A DNA stretch of 64,000 bases, from NCBI GenBank assembly GCA_964522015.1, contig CAZFST010000001.1:248001-312000 (forward strand), written 5' to 3'. A program made the translations under genes and the position numbers. This stretch comes from QQWI01 sp964522015 (GTDB lineage: Bacteria > Bacillota > Clostridia > Peptostreptococcales > Acidaminobacteraceae). This document shows, piece by piece, positions 36,694 through 45,078 of the stretch. The notes below the pieces were generated by a model that searched no databases, had not been told where the DNA came from, and saw only the letters and a program-made list of their open reading frames with translations. The stretch's first letter is position 1, and each line of letters begins with the position of its first letter.

Positions 36694-37263
36694 ATGGATA
36701 AAGACAGAATAGAAAAAGCGGTACGTGAAATTTTGTATGCAATTGGAGAAGACCCTGATAGAGAAGGGCTCCTGGATACGCCTAGACGGATTGCTAAAAT
36801 GTATGAAGAAATTTTTTCTGGCATCAACGAAGATCCCCGCAAGCACCTAGAAGTTTTTTTTCAAGCAGAACAACACAGCGAGCTGGTGATTGTTAAAGAT
36901 ATTCCGTTTTATTCCATGTGTGAACATCACTTTGCACCTTTTTTTGGCAAGGCCCATGTGGGTTACATCCCAAGAGATGGCCGTTTGACGGGGCTTTCAA
37001 AATTGGCAAGAGTTGTTGATACCGTTGCTAAAAGACCCCAATTACAAGAGCGTTTGACCTCCACCATTGCAGATGTCCTCGTTGAAAAATTGGCCCCATA
37101 CGGTGTGATTGTAGTGGTTGAGGCTGAGCATATGTGCATGACCATGCGGGGTGTCAAAAAAGCAGGCTCACAGACCATAACTTCGGCAGTTCGCGGGATC
37201 TTAGAAAAAGATGCCAAATCAAGAGCAGAAGCCATGGCCCTTATTCAATTTCAAAGTAGGTAA
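36694..37263 (+). CDS. folE: GTP cyclohydrolase I
   Basis: 189 residues; AAAGGAAA before ATG. FolE type IA signature: DPDREGLLDTPRRIAKMYEEIFSG, the zinc site Cys-His in FYSMCEHHFAPFFGKAHVGYIP and second Cys in HMCMTMRGV. It converts GTP to dihydroneopterin triphosphate, the first step of folate synthesis. Length is standard. Two bases separate it from folP. Confidence 0.97.
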   Translation: MDKDRIEKAVREILYAIGEDPDREGLLDTPRRIAKMYEEIFSGINEDPRKHLEVFFQAEQHSELVIVKDIPFYSMCEHHFAPFFGKAHVGYIPRDGRLTGLSKLARVVDTVAKRPQLQERLTSTIADVLVEKLAPYGVIVVVEAEHMCMTMRGVKKAGSQTITSAVRGILEKDAKSRAEAMALIQFQSR

Positions 37264-37265
37264 GT

Positions 37266-38108
37266 ATGCAGACCATTCATTTTAGAGATAGAAGCATTAC
37301 TTTTGGGGGTTCAACCATCATCATGGGGATTCTCAATGCAACCCCAGATTCATTTTCAGATGGTGGCAATTATCTAAATGTGTCATACGCTATCAACCAT
37401 GCTCTTGATATGGTAGCCAAGGGAGCTGATATCATTGATATCGGAGGAGAATCAACCCGTCCAGGGTCAAAAGCCGTCCTTGCCATCGACGAGAAACAGC
37501 GTATTATACCTGTAATTAAAGAGCTAAGCAGCTTAAGTGAAGTCTTGATATCAGTTGATACTTCAAAAGCAGAAGTCGCCTCAGAAGCCATCTGTGCCGG
37601 TGCCCATATCATCAATGATGTATGGGGATTTCAAAAAGACTTAGAGATGGCTGCCGTTGCTGCTCAATATCAAACCCTCTCTGTTTTAATGCATAACCAG
37701 GAAAATACTAATTATCAAGGTGATTTATTTACTTCAATCAAGCGTTATTTTGATAAAAGCATCAACTTTGCCCTTAAAGCTGGGCTTCGTCAAGATTTAA
37801 TCGTACTTGACCCAGGGATTGGATTTGGGAAAACCCCGGATCAAAATTTAGAAATCCTTCGCCGATTAAATGAACTTGTAACATGGGGCTTCCCAGTTCT
37901 GTTGGGTACCTCTAGAAAATCCACGATTGGTAAAGTACTAGATTTAACACCTGACCAAAGGGTCGAAGGCACATTAGCGACCACCGCACTAGGCATTCAT
38001 GCTGGTGTTTCCATATTGCGGGTCCACGATATACAAGAAAATGTTCGTACTGCAAAAATGACCGATGCAATAGTAAAGGGGATCGTGCCATGGATTGTAT
38101 CCAACTAA
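37266..38108 (+). CDS. folP: Dihydropteroate synthase
   Basis: 280 residues. Both family signatures are present: MGILNATPDSFSDGGNY (pterin loop) and DIIDIGGESTRPGS, plus GTSRKSTIG near residue 217 (pABA/phosphate binding) and RVHDI at the end. It condenses p-aminobenzoate with hydroxymethyl-dihydropterin pyrophosphate, joining the two branches encoded in this operon. AAGTAGGTAAGT before ATG is a modest ribosome binding site. Its end overlaps folB by 19 bases. Confidence 0.97.
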   Translation: MQTIHFRDRSITFGGSTIIMGILNATPDSFSDGGNYLNVSYAINHALDMVAKGADIIDIGGESTRPGSKAVLAIDEKQRIIPVIKELSSLSEVLISVDTSKAEVASEAICAGAHIINDVWGFQKDLEMAAVAAQYQTLSVLMHNQENTNYQGDLFTSIKRYFDKSINFALKAGLRQDLIVLDPGIGFGKTPDQNLEILRRLNELVTWGFPVLLGTSRKSTIGKVLDLTPDQRVEGTLATTALGIHAGVSILRVHDIQENVRTAKMTDAIVKGIVPWIVSN

Positions 38109-38479
38109 GAGACTTAAGATTTTTAGCCAATCACGGTGTTTTAAAAGAAGAAAAAACACTGGGACAACGGTTTGATATTGATATTGATTTATATTTGAAT
38201 TTAACCCAAGCTGGTCTTACAGATGTTCTGACAGAAACCATCAATTACGCTGAAATTTATGAACTGATAGAAAATGAAGTCACTGGTAAATGTTACGATT
38301 TGATTGAGAAACTCTGTTACAGACTGGTTTGTTTAGTACTATCATATGATGTTCGTATTCAAGAAGCTCAAGTGACGGTTAAAAAGCCACAAGCGCCAAT
38401 TAAGGGACATTTTGATTGTGCTGCTGTTATTATTAAAAGGAGTCGCCATGTACTGGATTTATCTGAGTTTGGGGTCTAA
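38090..38479 (+). CDS. folB: Dihydroneopterin aldolase
   Basis: 129 residues. FolB features: LRFLANHGVLKEEKTLGQRFDIDIDL (Glu/His site), INYAEIYELIENEV and the catalytic Lys in VTVKKPQAPIKGHFD. It makes 6-hydroxymethyl-dihydropterin. ATG lies inside the end of folP, and the C-terminus overlaps folK by 32 bases, an unusually long overlap that suggests coupling. Confidence 0.94.
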   Translation: MDCIQLRDLRFLANHGVLKEEKTLGQRFDIDIDLYLNLTQAGLTDVLTETINYAEIYELIENEVTGKCYDLIEKLCYRLVCLVLSYDVRIQEAQVTVKKPQAPIKGHFDCAAVIIKRSRHVLDLSEFGV

Positions 38480-38930
38480 TATAGGCAACAGAAAAGCATA
38501 TCTTGATGAGGCCGTAAATCAAATTAGAACCCTTGATGTCATAATTGAAGGGCAATCGAAAGACTATTTAACGGAACCTCAAGGGTATATCAATCAAGAT
38601 TATTTTGAAAATCGCTGTCTGGTTCTACGCACAGAATTAGAACCGATGGCCTTGCTGCATGGTTTACAAAAAATAGAGCTGGATTTAAAGCGTACCAGAG
38701 ACCTCAAATGGGGTCCTAGGACTATCGATATCGATATCATTTGGGTGGAAGGGGTTGAAAGTGATGATCCAATTTTAACACTCCCTCACCCTAGAGCTTT
38801 CGAACGTGCCTTTGTCATCAAACCATTATACGATTTACCGCGTTTGGACCCAAATCTTAAGGCCATCATGGATCAGGTTTGGCCCGAAATAGCCCACCAA
38901 GGTGTAAGGGAGTCAACCCATGAGTATTAA
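38448..38930 (+). CDS. folK: HPPK, hydroxymethyl-dihydropterin pyrophosphokinase
   Basis: 160 residues from ATG 38448, chosen because AAAAGGAG lies seven bases upstream and because family proteins begin at (V)YLSLGSNIG. YLSLGSNIGNRKAYL, then RTRDLKWGPRTIDIDIIW with the paired Asp that bind Mg-ATP, and PHPRAFERAFVIKPL. It transfers pyrophosphate from ATP to hydroxymethyl-dihydropterin to give the FolP substrate. Start overlaps folB; end overlaps the DAHP synthase gene by 11 bases. Confidence 0.95.
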   Translation: MYWIYLSLGSNIGNRKAYLDEAVNQIRTLDVIIEGQSKDYLTEPQGYINQDYFENRCLVLRTELEPMALLHGLQKIELDLKRTRDLKWGPRTIDIDIIWVEGVESDDPILTLPHPRAFERAFVIKPLYDLPRLDPNLKAIMDQVWPEIAHQGVRESTHEY

Positions 38931-39711
38931 AGCCCTCAATCCAAACGAAAAGACACAAATCACCATCGGTGATGTTGTGATAGGTAATGGCACTCCTGTC
39001 ATCTTTGCAGGGCCTTGCGCCGTTGAGTCTGAAGAACAAATCTATATCATCGCTAAACACCTAAAGAGAATCGGTGTTCATGTCTTACGAGGTGGTGTTT
39101 TTAAGCCCCGCACAAGTCCTTATGCATTTCAAGGCCTTGGAGAAGAGGGACTTAAATACATGTCTGCAGCAGCAAGGTCAGTTGGGCTTCCCATCGTCAC
39201 AGAAGTGATGCAAGAAAGTCAACTGGACCTTGTACTCCAATATGCTGATATTATTCAGATCGGATCAAGAAACATGTATAATTATGGCTTATTAAAAGAG
39301 GTAGGTCGTACGCAAACCCCGGTTTTATTAAAAAGGGGGATGTCGGCCACCATAAAAGAGTGGGTTTTAGCGGCAGAGTATATTGCTTCAATGGGAAATG
39401 ATAACATCATCCTCTGTGAACGTGGGATACGGACCTATGATGATTACACAAGAAATACCCTTGACCTTGCTGCAGTACCGATTATGCAGGCTGAGACGGG
39501 ATTACCTGTGATTGTAGACCCTAGCCATGGGACGGGTATCCGAAGGCTGATAGAGCCTATGAGTAAAGCTGCATTGGCTTGTGGTGCTGATGGCTTAATG
39601 ATTGAAGTCCATCCGGATCCAGACTTTGCCTTAAGTGATGGTCCACAGTCGATTCCCCTTGATGAATTTGAAAATATGATTTTTAGGATTTTATCGAAAA
39701 AAAATGTTTGA
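38920..39711 (+). CDS. aroF: DAHP synthase (AroA-I beta/KDOPS-like type)
   Basis: 263 residues. Motifs of the short 3-deoxy-7-phosphoheptulonate synthases: FAGPCAVESEEQI, LRGGVFKPRTSPYAFQGLG, IQIGSRNMYNYGLL, LLKRGMSATIKEW, CERGIRTYD, DPSHGTGIR and IEVHPDPDFALSDGPQS. It has no N-terminal ACT-like or chorismate mutase regulatory domain, so it may be insensitive to feedback. It starts the shikimate pathway that supplies chorismate to PabB, which explains its place at the end of the operon. The next good terminator is 420 bases away (40129). Confidence 0.95.
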   Translation: MSIKALNPNEKTQITIGDVVIGNGTPVIFAGPCAVESEEQIYIIAKHLKRIGVHVLRGGVFKPRTSPYAFQGLGEEGLKYMSAAARSVGLPIVTEVMQESQLDLVLQYADIIQIGSRNMYNYGLLKEVGRTQTPVLLKRGMSATIKEWVLAAEYIASMGNDNIILCERGIRTYDDYTRNTLDLAAVPIMQAETGLPVIVDPSHGTGIRRLIEPMSKAALACGADGLMIEVHPDPDFALSDGPQSIPLDEFENMIFRILSKKNV

Positions 39712-39853
39712 CGTTGATATTATAGGGTAAATATGAGGTGAAGAGATTCTTCTTCATCACATCGGCAACGCAGAAGCAAATTGGTGCGGCGCTCCCAAAA
39801 CTCTATTAGAAGTTAGTTTTAAGAAATTAGTTTTAAGAAGTGCTTTAGATTTT

Positions 39854-39889
39854 GTTTCGCATTTCGTTTCGCATTTCGTTTCGCATTTC
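39854..39889. repeat. Three perfect tandem copies of a 12-mer
   Basis: GTTTCGCATTTC at 39854, 39866 and 39878, with partial units on both sides. Looks like slippage in a non-coding stretch. Confidence 0.85.
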
Positions 39890-40128
39890 GTTTTGGATTT
39901 TGATTGTATCTAAGCTTTTGTTTAAGAATTGGCTTTAGTTTTACGCTTGATAATTTTAGATTTTAGATTTGGATTTTGTAGTTTGCATTACCTGTTTGAT
40001 AGATGTTAGAATTACTGATTCACAGATTCACAGATTTTTAAAGTAAGTTTTAGAAGTGGTTTTTTGAAGTAACGTTTGTAGTGCGTAAGCATTTCAGTTT
40101 AATTGAGTATCGTTACCGATGTGATTTG

Positions 40129-40160
40129 ACAAACGAGCCGAAAGGCTCGTTTGTTTTTTG
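40129..40160 (+). terminator. Strong terminator downstream of aroF
   Basis: Perfect 11-bp stem ACAAACGAGCC/GGCTCGTTTGT closed by a GAAA tetraloop, then T6. It ends the folate operon transcript or an RNA from the 39.7-40.1 kb region. Confidence 0.9.
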
Positions 40161-40273
40161 TTTTCAGAATTGTTGCTTTAAATAACTGTTAACTTTTGTT
40201 ATACTTAAGCAGGCAAGAGTAGTGAAGTCACATTATCTTAAGTATCTGCTAACTAGGTCATGGGGGGGGTATT

Positions 40274-41545
40274 GTGGGAGAGCATGTCGCGCTAGGAATT
40301 TGTATATTTTGCCTTACATATATGGTTATTATCTCTGAAAAGATTAATCGCACTGCCATCGCACTGTTTGGTGCTGTATCAATGTTGATTTTAAACGTTA
40401 TCACTCAAGAATTAGCCTTTGATTATATCGATTTCGGAACGATTTTCTTATTAGTTGGCATGATGATTATTGTTAGTATCATAAAAAGAACTGGTGTTTT
40501 TGAATACCTCGCAATTAAAATGGCAAAACTGGCGAAGGGAGAACCTTGGCGTATTATTTTGTTTTTTTCTATTTTAACAGCCATTGCTTCGGCATTTTTA
40601 GACAATGTGACAACGATTTTACTTGTTGCACCGGTTACCATTGTCATTGCTGATGCACTTGGTCTTAACCCAATTCCATTTCTTATACCCGAAGTTTTGA
40701 TGGCAAATATAGGCGGTACTGCAACGCTTATTGGCGATCCACCCAATATTATGATTGGTAGTGCTACAGGTCTTGGATTTCTTGATTTCTTAATCAATCT
40801 TACGCCAGTAGTCATTATAATTGTAATTGTAACAATGGTTTACCTCGAATTCGTGTATCGGAAAAATTTAAAATGTGACCCGAAGCATAAAGAGCGTGTA
40901 CTCAAAATGAATGAGCATTTGGCGATAAAAAATAAACCACTATTGATTAAATGCATCATTGTTTTGATTCTAACTATTACTGGGTTTTTAATACACCAAC
41001 AATTAGGTTATGAGTCTGCTACTATCGCACTTGCAGGTGCTGCTTTATTATTACTGATTAGCAAAATTGAACCCGAAGAAATTTTTCATGATATCGAATG
41101 GCCAACGATTTTTTTCTTTGCAGCCCTCTTTATTCTAGTAGGTGCCCTTGAGCATATAGGCGTTATTGCATTTTTATCTAATCAATTATTTGTATTAACA
41201 AAAGGAGATATGTTTTTTACCACCATGCTCGTTCTTTGGGGATCTGCATTATTATCAGCCTTTCTTGATAATATTCCATTTGTAGCAACTATGATTCCAC
41301 TGATAAAACATTTTGGAGAAGTGAGCGGAATGAACATTACGCCATTATGGTGGGCTCTGGCACTTGGCGCTTGTTTAGGCGGCAATGGAACGTTGATCGG
41401 CGCTTCTGCTAATGTGATTGTTGCCGGTCTATTAAATAAGCACGGTTTTAAATTGTCATTTTTTCAATTTATGAAAATTTGTTTTCCTATTATGATTTTA
41501 TCGATTATTATTTCAACAATTTATATGACGATTATTTACTTCTAG
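40274..41545 (+). CDS. ArsB/NhaD-family ion transporter
   Basis: 423 residues; GTG start with a G7 run (40262-40268) as ribosome binding site. About 11-12 transmembrane helices. The two half-repeats of the ion transporter superfamily show: TAIASAFLDNVTTILLVAPVT (about 100-120) and SALLSAFLDNIPFVATMIPLI (about 320-340), plus GGTATLIGDPPNIMIGSATG and GGNGTLIGASANVIVAG hairpin-loop motifs. This is the NhaD/ArsB/CitM layout; Na+/H+ exchange or anion transport are both possible. Eight bases separate it from the following hypothetical gene. Confidence 0.85.
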   Translation: MGEHVALGICIFCLTYMVIISEKINRTAIALFGAVSMLILNVITQELAFDYIDFGTIFLLVGMMIIVSIIKRTGVFEYLAIKMAKLAKGEPWRIILFFSILTAIASAFLDNVTTILLVAPVTIVIADALGLNPIPFLIPEVLMANIGGTATLIGDPPNIMIGSATGLGFLDFLINLTPVVIIIVIVTMVYLEFVYRKNLKCDPKHKERVLKMNEHLAIKNKPLLIKCIIVLILTITGFLIHQQLGYESATIALAGAALLLLISKIEPEEIFHDIEWPTIFFFAALFILVGALEHIGVIAFLSNQLFVLTKGDMFFTTMLVLWGSALLSAFLDNIPFVATMIPLIKHFGEVSGMNITPLWWALALGACLGGNGTLIGASANVIVAGLLNKHGFKLSFFQFMKICFPIMILSIIISTIYMTIIYF

Positions 41546-41553
41546 GAGGCGAT

Positions 41554-42033
41554 ATGAGAAAAATGATTGATGCTGAGGTCACCCTTCAAACCATGAAATT
41601 ACAGCAAATGGGTGGGAAAGTCCAAGTGATTAACAGCAAGATGTGTTATGTGAAATTTGATTTGAGTGGGTTTCAAGTGGAGTATGCTTACAATGTCAAT
41701 AAACATGGGAATTATTTTTTAGAAAGAATCGCTCCTTACCCATTGCCATTAAGAGAATTTGACCGAGAAGATGCTGTTGTAGAAATTATTGATATTGATT
41801 TAGAACAGTTTAAAAATGCTATTAAAAGCCATAATATTGAATCTTTTATCAATATTAATCGTAAAATGACCCAAACGATCAAGCAATTTGAAGATCTTTT
41901 TCTATACTATAATGTTCCTGCAGAAGAGAATACAATTATTTTTGCAAAGCTTCAGGAGATTGAAAATGAAATACAGAAGACTAAAGACGCTTCTCAACGG
42001 ATCTACTTTAGAAAAGAACCTGATAACCTTTAA
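41554..42033 (+). CDS. Hypothetical protein downstream of the ion transporter
   Basis: 159 residues from ATG 41554, set by TAGGAGG just upstream; a longer frame back into the transporter has no ribosome binding site. Soluble, with a beta-rich first half (VQVINSKMCYVKFDLSGFQVEYAYNV) and an acidic, helical second half ending in a coiled-coil-like stretch (FAKLQEIENEIQKTKDASQR). No membrane segment, no motif I recognise. Probably co-transcribed with the transporter. Confidence 0.6.
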   Translation: MRKMIDAEVTLQTMKLQQMGGKVQVINSKMCYVKFDLSGFQVEYAYNVNKHGNYFLERIAPYPLPLREFDREDAVVEIIDIDLEQFKNAIKSHNIESFININRKMTQTIKQFEDLFLYYNVPAEENTIIFAKLQEIENEIQKTKDASQRIYFRKEPDNL

Positions 42034-42117
42034 TTGATTCATGTGTAATGAACACCTTTTTGTGTTTCCTTTTCAGAACGGGGTATATGAATAATAATTA
42101 CAAAAGGAGGGGATGCC

Positions 42118-42603
42118 ATGTCAGTTCATTATGGATATAATTACAAGAAGGATTTGATAAAAAAGATGCGAATTCAATATGCCAAGGAGATTGAAAAAAT
42201 CCATGTTGAGAAAGCACGATTAGCGCAGATAGAAGAAGCTGAAAATTTAATCGTGAGTTTTTTCTCGGATCTTAAAGATGATTTTATTGAATTAGCAGAA
42301 GCCTCAAATAATGAAGTACAGTTTTTGCAAAACCAGGATGAATATTTGGTCAAAATGCAGATTCACAATGCTTATGTTCAGTTTAATAGAAAGTCAAATT
42401 CAATTGATATTGAGATAGGGGCATGGAACGATACAGATGGGTTTCTTGAATCAAGGGTCGTTGCTTATGTCATTCCAGGTGATAAGAGATGTCTTCTTAA
42501 AAGAGTCGGAAAAGTACATGATGGGTCACATTTTGATGAAAGCACCATTAATAGTTACATTAGAATGGCATTTGCCCATCTATTGGATCCCGATGCCCTG
42601 TAG
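42118..42603 (+). CDS. Hypothetical protein
   Basis: 161 residues; AAAGGAGGGGATGCC before the ATG is one of the strongest ribosome binding sites in the window. Residues 1-45 form a charged helix (KKMRIQYAKEIEKIHVEKARL); the rest looks like a beta-sheet domain (YLVKMQIHNAYVQFNRKSNSIDIEIG, then RVVAYVIPGDKRCLLKRVG). Size and two-part layout recall the gene before it, but I cannot claim homology. 84 bases separate them without a clear terminator. Confidence 0.6.
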   Translation: MSVHYGYNYKKDLIKKMRIQYAKEIEKIHVEKARLAQIEEAENLIVSFFSDLKDDFIELAEASNNEVQFLQNQDEYLVKMQIHNAYVQFNRKSNSIDIEIGAWNDTDGFLESRVVAYVIPGDKRCLLKRVGKVHDGSHFDESTINSYIRMAFAHLLDPDAL

Positions 42604-42651
42604 AAAAAAAGTTAAAATGAAAGTAGAGTAGAAATGAAAGGTTAGGGTTAC

Positions 42652-43218
42652 ATGATTATTTCGCAAATTGTAGCAGTTGCAACCAATGGTGTCATTGGAA
42701 GTGGTCAAAAAATGCCCTGGCATATTCCATCGGATCTAATGCGATTTAAAAGACTAACCATGAATCGCTATGTAATCATGGGTCGAAAAACGTTTGATTC
42801 ACTCCCAAAGAAACTTGAAGGTCGTAAGATCATTATTCTTTCAAATCAACAAATAGACCATCCGGATTACCCAGTCGTGAAATCTCTTACTGAGGCATTT
42901 GCCCTAGCAGATGGTGAAAAAGAAATATTTATAGCGGGTGGTGGCATGCTCTACAGAGAAAGTATGCCATATACAGATCGTATTTATATGACACAAGTTG
43001 ATTTGAGTCCCCCTGGTGATATCACCTATCCACTTGAGGCCCTTGTTGATTTTAACCAGCAAGATGACTCTTCAGAGGTATCAGATTCTAAAGTGTCCAG
43101 TTCTAATGTGAATAATATAAATCTTTATGATGATAATGTAAATAAACCTCAGTTTGACTTATCTGCGGATATCACATTCAGGTATAAACTTTACACAAGA
43201 AAAAAGAAGCGAGTCTAA
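42652..43218 (+). CDS. folA: Dihydrofolate reductase with a polar insertion
   Basis: 188 residues. DHFR features: IVAVATNGVIGSGQKMPWHIPSDLMRFKRLT (substrate site Trp; the usual Asp27 equivalent is S/D in IPSDL), VIMGRKTFDSLP, KIIILSNQ and EIFIAGGGMLYRESMPY. Normal length is about 160; here a Ser/Asn/Asp-rich insert of about 30 residues (QQDDSSEVSDSKVSSSNVNN) sits before the last strand pair (DITFRYKLYTRKK). It reduces dihydrofolate with NADPH. The ribosome binding site is weak. Terminator overlaps its stop. Confidence 0.92.
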   Translation: MIISQIVAVATNGVIGSGQKMPWHIPSDLMRFKRLTMNRYVIMGRKTFDSLPKKLEGRKIIILSNQQIDHPDYPVVKSLTEAFALADGEKEIFIAGGGMLYRESMPYTDRIYMTQVDLSPPGDITYPLEALVDFNQQDDSSEVSDSKVSSSNVNNINLYDDNVNKPQFDLSADITFRYKLYTRKKKRV

Positions 43219-43237
43219 ACGACTGGCTTCTTTTTTT
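43201..43237. terminator. Terminator between folA and the convergent hypothetical gene
   Basis: AAAAAGAAGC-G-AGTC / GACT-G-GCTTCTTTTT stem with the folA stop in the loop and T7 after it; usable in both directions. Confidence 0.85.
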
Positions 43238-43241
43238 AATT

Positions 43242-43643
43242 TTATCTGAGCGCAGCATCATCAAGGTGGTGATCCTCAATGATCCTATGTTTATTATGCT
43301 TTTTTCGGATTGATTCAAGTAATAACTCAACTTCAGGAATCTTAACGGAGTAGTCATGTGGCGCAACCTGGAATATCACATCGAAGCAGTAAGCAGTTTT
43401 CGAGGTAGATTGCATCCAAACAATTTGTAAATTAACTGGCTGGCCTTGGACAGCTAGGGCATAAGTCGTGAACGCTGACTCTAAATGTCTTACTTGAATA
43501 CTCTTAATTTGTTCAGTCACATCAATATCTACGGCCGGCAAGAATTGGAGTAGTGTTTTTTTAAATTTGTCAATTGTTGAAAAATAATTGGCTAATTGCT
43601 GATGACTGGTCATTATCCGTGCTTTTGATAAATAGAAAGACAT
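43242..43643 (-). CDS. Hypothetical protein
   Basis: 133 residues; GAGGTG seven bases before the ATG on the minus strand. Soluble, with a beta-rich middle (SAFTTYALAVQGQPVNLQIVWMQSTSKTAYCFDVIFQV) and a charged His/Arg-rich C-terminal tail (RKKHNKHRIIEDHHLDD). No recognisable domain. It lies alone between folA (convergent) and the class IV aminotransferase gene (divergent). Confidence 0.55.
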   Translation of the reverse strand: MSFYLSKARIMTSHQQLANYFSTIDKFKKTLLQFLPAVDIDVTEQIKSIQVRHLESAFTTYALAVQGQPVNLQIVWMQSTSKTAYCFDVIFQVAPHDYSVKIPEVELLLESIRKKHNKHRIIEDHHLDDAALR

Positions 43644-43724
43644 CGTTCACCTCGTTGTGTTTTGAATGGATTTCATGTAAAATGTTTATATTATGCTTTT
43701 TAGAACCTTTCGAGGAGAAAAACA

Positions 43725-44552
43725 ATGAACTCTACTCAATCTATTATACTCAATGGTCACATGATTAAGCAAGAGGCTTACGTGGAACCCATGGGGGTTT
43801 TTTATGAAGTGATGCGGTTGATGGATGGAGCCCTACTTTTTTATGAGGATCATTTTGAAAGACTTAAATTAAGTCTTTCAAAAGTTATGGGCGCTCCACA
43901 AATTACAATCCATGAATTTATGGCAGATATTCGTTTGTTATTATTAACGGATGGTGTTAAGAATCAAAATATCAAGTATGTATATTTTAATCAAATGGGC
44001 CAATGGACGAGAGCCACTTATTATATCCCATCTCACTATCCAAATTCACAAATCTATCTTCAAGGTGTCTATGCAAAGAGTATTTATTTTGAACGTTCAC
44101 AACCTGATGTTAAACAAATGTCTCAAGAACTCACCGATATACGCCACCAAATGTCAACAGAAGGGGTTTTTGATTTTTTATGCTTGAACAGCCATGGGTT
44201 CATATCTGAAGGAACTAAAACAAACATTTTTGTACTAAAGGGCAATAAACTCTTTACAGCCCCAGAACATGAGGTTTTAGGTGGCATCACCAGACTTAAA
44301 GTACTTGAATTTGCGAAATCTTTGAATTTAGAAATTCACTTACAGAGCTTATCATTGCAAGAGGCTCTAAACAGTGATGCCATCTTTTTTACAGGAACAT
44401 CAATCGGCATTTTACCTATTTCAAAATTAGATGACCAGCCATTCGAATTTAATAAAAGTGCTACTCTAAAAAGTTTGATGAAATTATATCAAATGGCCAT
44501 AGCAGACTATCAAATAAAAAAGCCCATACTTATCAAAGGTGATGACCTTTAA
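43725..44552 (+). CDS. Second class IV aminotransferase (ADC lyase/branched-chain or D-amino acid type)
   Basis: 275 residues; GAGGAG before ATG. Class IV PLP fold: GVFYEVMRLMDGALLFYEDHFERL at the start, ISEGTKTNIFVLKGNKLFTAPEHEVLGGITRLKVLE at 155-190 and FFTGTSIGILPI near the end. Where PabC has the PLP Lys in YHKTINY, this protein has IRHQMSTEG in the matching region (LTDIRHQMSTEGVFDFLCLN), so the PLP Lys is not visible to me. It could be a degenerate member, or my alignment by eye may be off. The pABA operon already has its own pabC. Confidence 0.75.
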   Translation: MNSTQSIILNGHMIKQEAYVEPMGVFYEVMRLMDGALLFYEDHFERLKLSLSKVMGAPQITIHEFMADIRLLLLTDGVKNQNIKYVYFNQMGQWTRATYYIPSHYPNSQIYLQGVYAKSIYFERSQPDVKQMSQELTDIRHQMSTEGVFDFLCLNSHGFISEGTKTNIFVLKGNKLFTAPEHEVLGGITRLKVLEFAKSLNLEIHLQSLSLQEALNSDAIFFTGTSIGILPISKLDDQPFEFNKSATLKSLMKLYQMAIADYQIKKPILIKGDDL

Positions 44553-44591
44553 TCTTGTAGGGCAGGTTTATAGTTTCCTATCGAGCTTTAA

Positions 44592-45020
44592 TTAACGAAC
44601 CACGATAACCGATACCTTTGCATGATGAACAACCTTATCAGTGACGCTGCCAAGTAAGAAACGTTTAATTGCTTTGTTACCATGTGTGGCCATGATGATG
44701 GTATCACATTGCAACTCATCACAGATATCTAATATTGCATGTGCGGCATCCCCAATTGCAAACTTGGTAGAAATAATCAAATCGGTCTCTTCAAAACACT
44801 TACTGGCAATACTTAAAATGTCTTTTGCAATTTTTTCAGGATCAATGGCGGTTTGACTATACACGATGGGATCATTAACCCAGGCGATAGTAGGCGCAAT
44901 TTCTTGAGCATTAAATAAAACGATTTCTGCATTGAATTTTTCCGCAATTTGTATGGCATAGATAAATGCCTTATTACATGCGTTTGTGCCATCCACTGGT
45001 ACTAAAAGTTTTTTAAACAT
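44592..45020 (-). CDS. Universal stress protein (UspA family)
   Basis: 142 residues. The GGGGG site is seven bases before the second ATG and only one base before the first, so I start at 45020. UspA fold: MFKKLLVPVDGTNACNKAFIYAI at the start and the ATP-binding pattern G-x2-G-x9-G-S approximated by MATHGNKAIKRFLLGSVTDKVVHHAKVSVIVV. Such proteins bind ATP and help in stress survival; the target is unknown. Divergent from the Gx transporter. Confidence 0.9.
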   Translation of the reverse strand: MFKKLLVPVDGTNACNKAFIYAIQIAEKFNAEIVLFNAQEIAPTIAWVNDPIVYSQTAIDPEKIAKDILSIASKCFEETDLIISTKFAIGDAAHAILDICDELQCDTIIMATHGNKAIKRFLLGSVTDKVVHHAKVSVIVVR

Positions 45021-45078
45021 AACCATACCCCCTTTTTGTTTTTATACCCGATATGAACTCTTTTAAACGGAGGCATTT

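Larger units (their letters stand above)
39712..40273 (+). other. 562-bp non-coding region, T-rich with internal short repeats
   Basis: No ORF with a ribosome binding site is seen. Contents: a small hairpin TGAAGA/TCTTCA near 39740; ATTAGTTTTAAGAA-like direct repeats (about 39815-39840); three perfect copies of GTTTCGCATTTC (39854-39889); GATTCACA repeats near 40016-40034; a strong terminator at 40129-40160; and a TATACT -10 candidate (40200-40205) for the transporter. The stretch before the terminator might be a long 3' UTR or an independent RNA. Confidence 0.5.

Noticed and set aside
39854..39889. Origin-type iterons
   Set aside because: Only three 12-mers within a non-coding 3' region, with no replication gene nearby; slippage is a simpler reading.
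17012..40205. Shared motif AACTGTTA near the hyd, pyc and 40274 promoters as a regulon signal
   Set aside because: An 8-mer of this composition is expected several times by chance in 64 kb of AT-rich DNA, and its position relative to the promoter differs in the three places.
43178..43366. Small minus-strand frames and other frames that overlap well supported genes
   Set aside because: They lack ribosome binding sites or family motifs and lie within genes on the other strand or in another frame.
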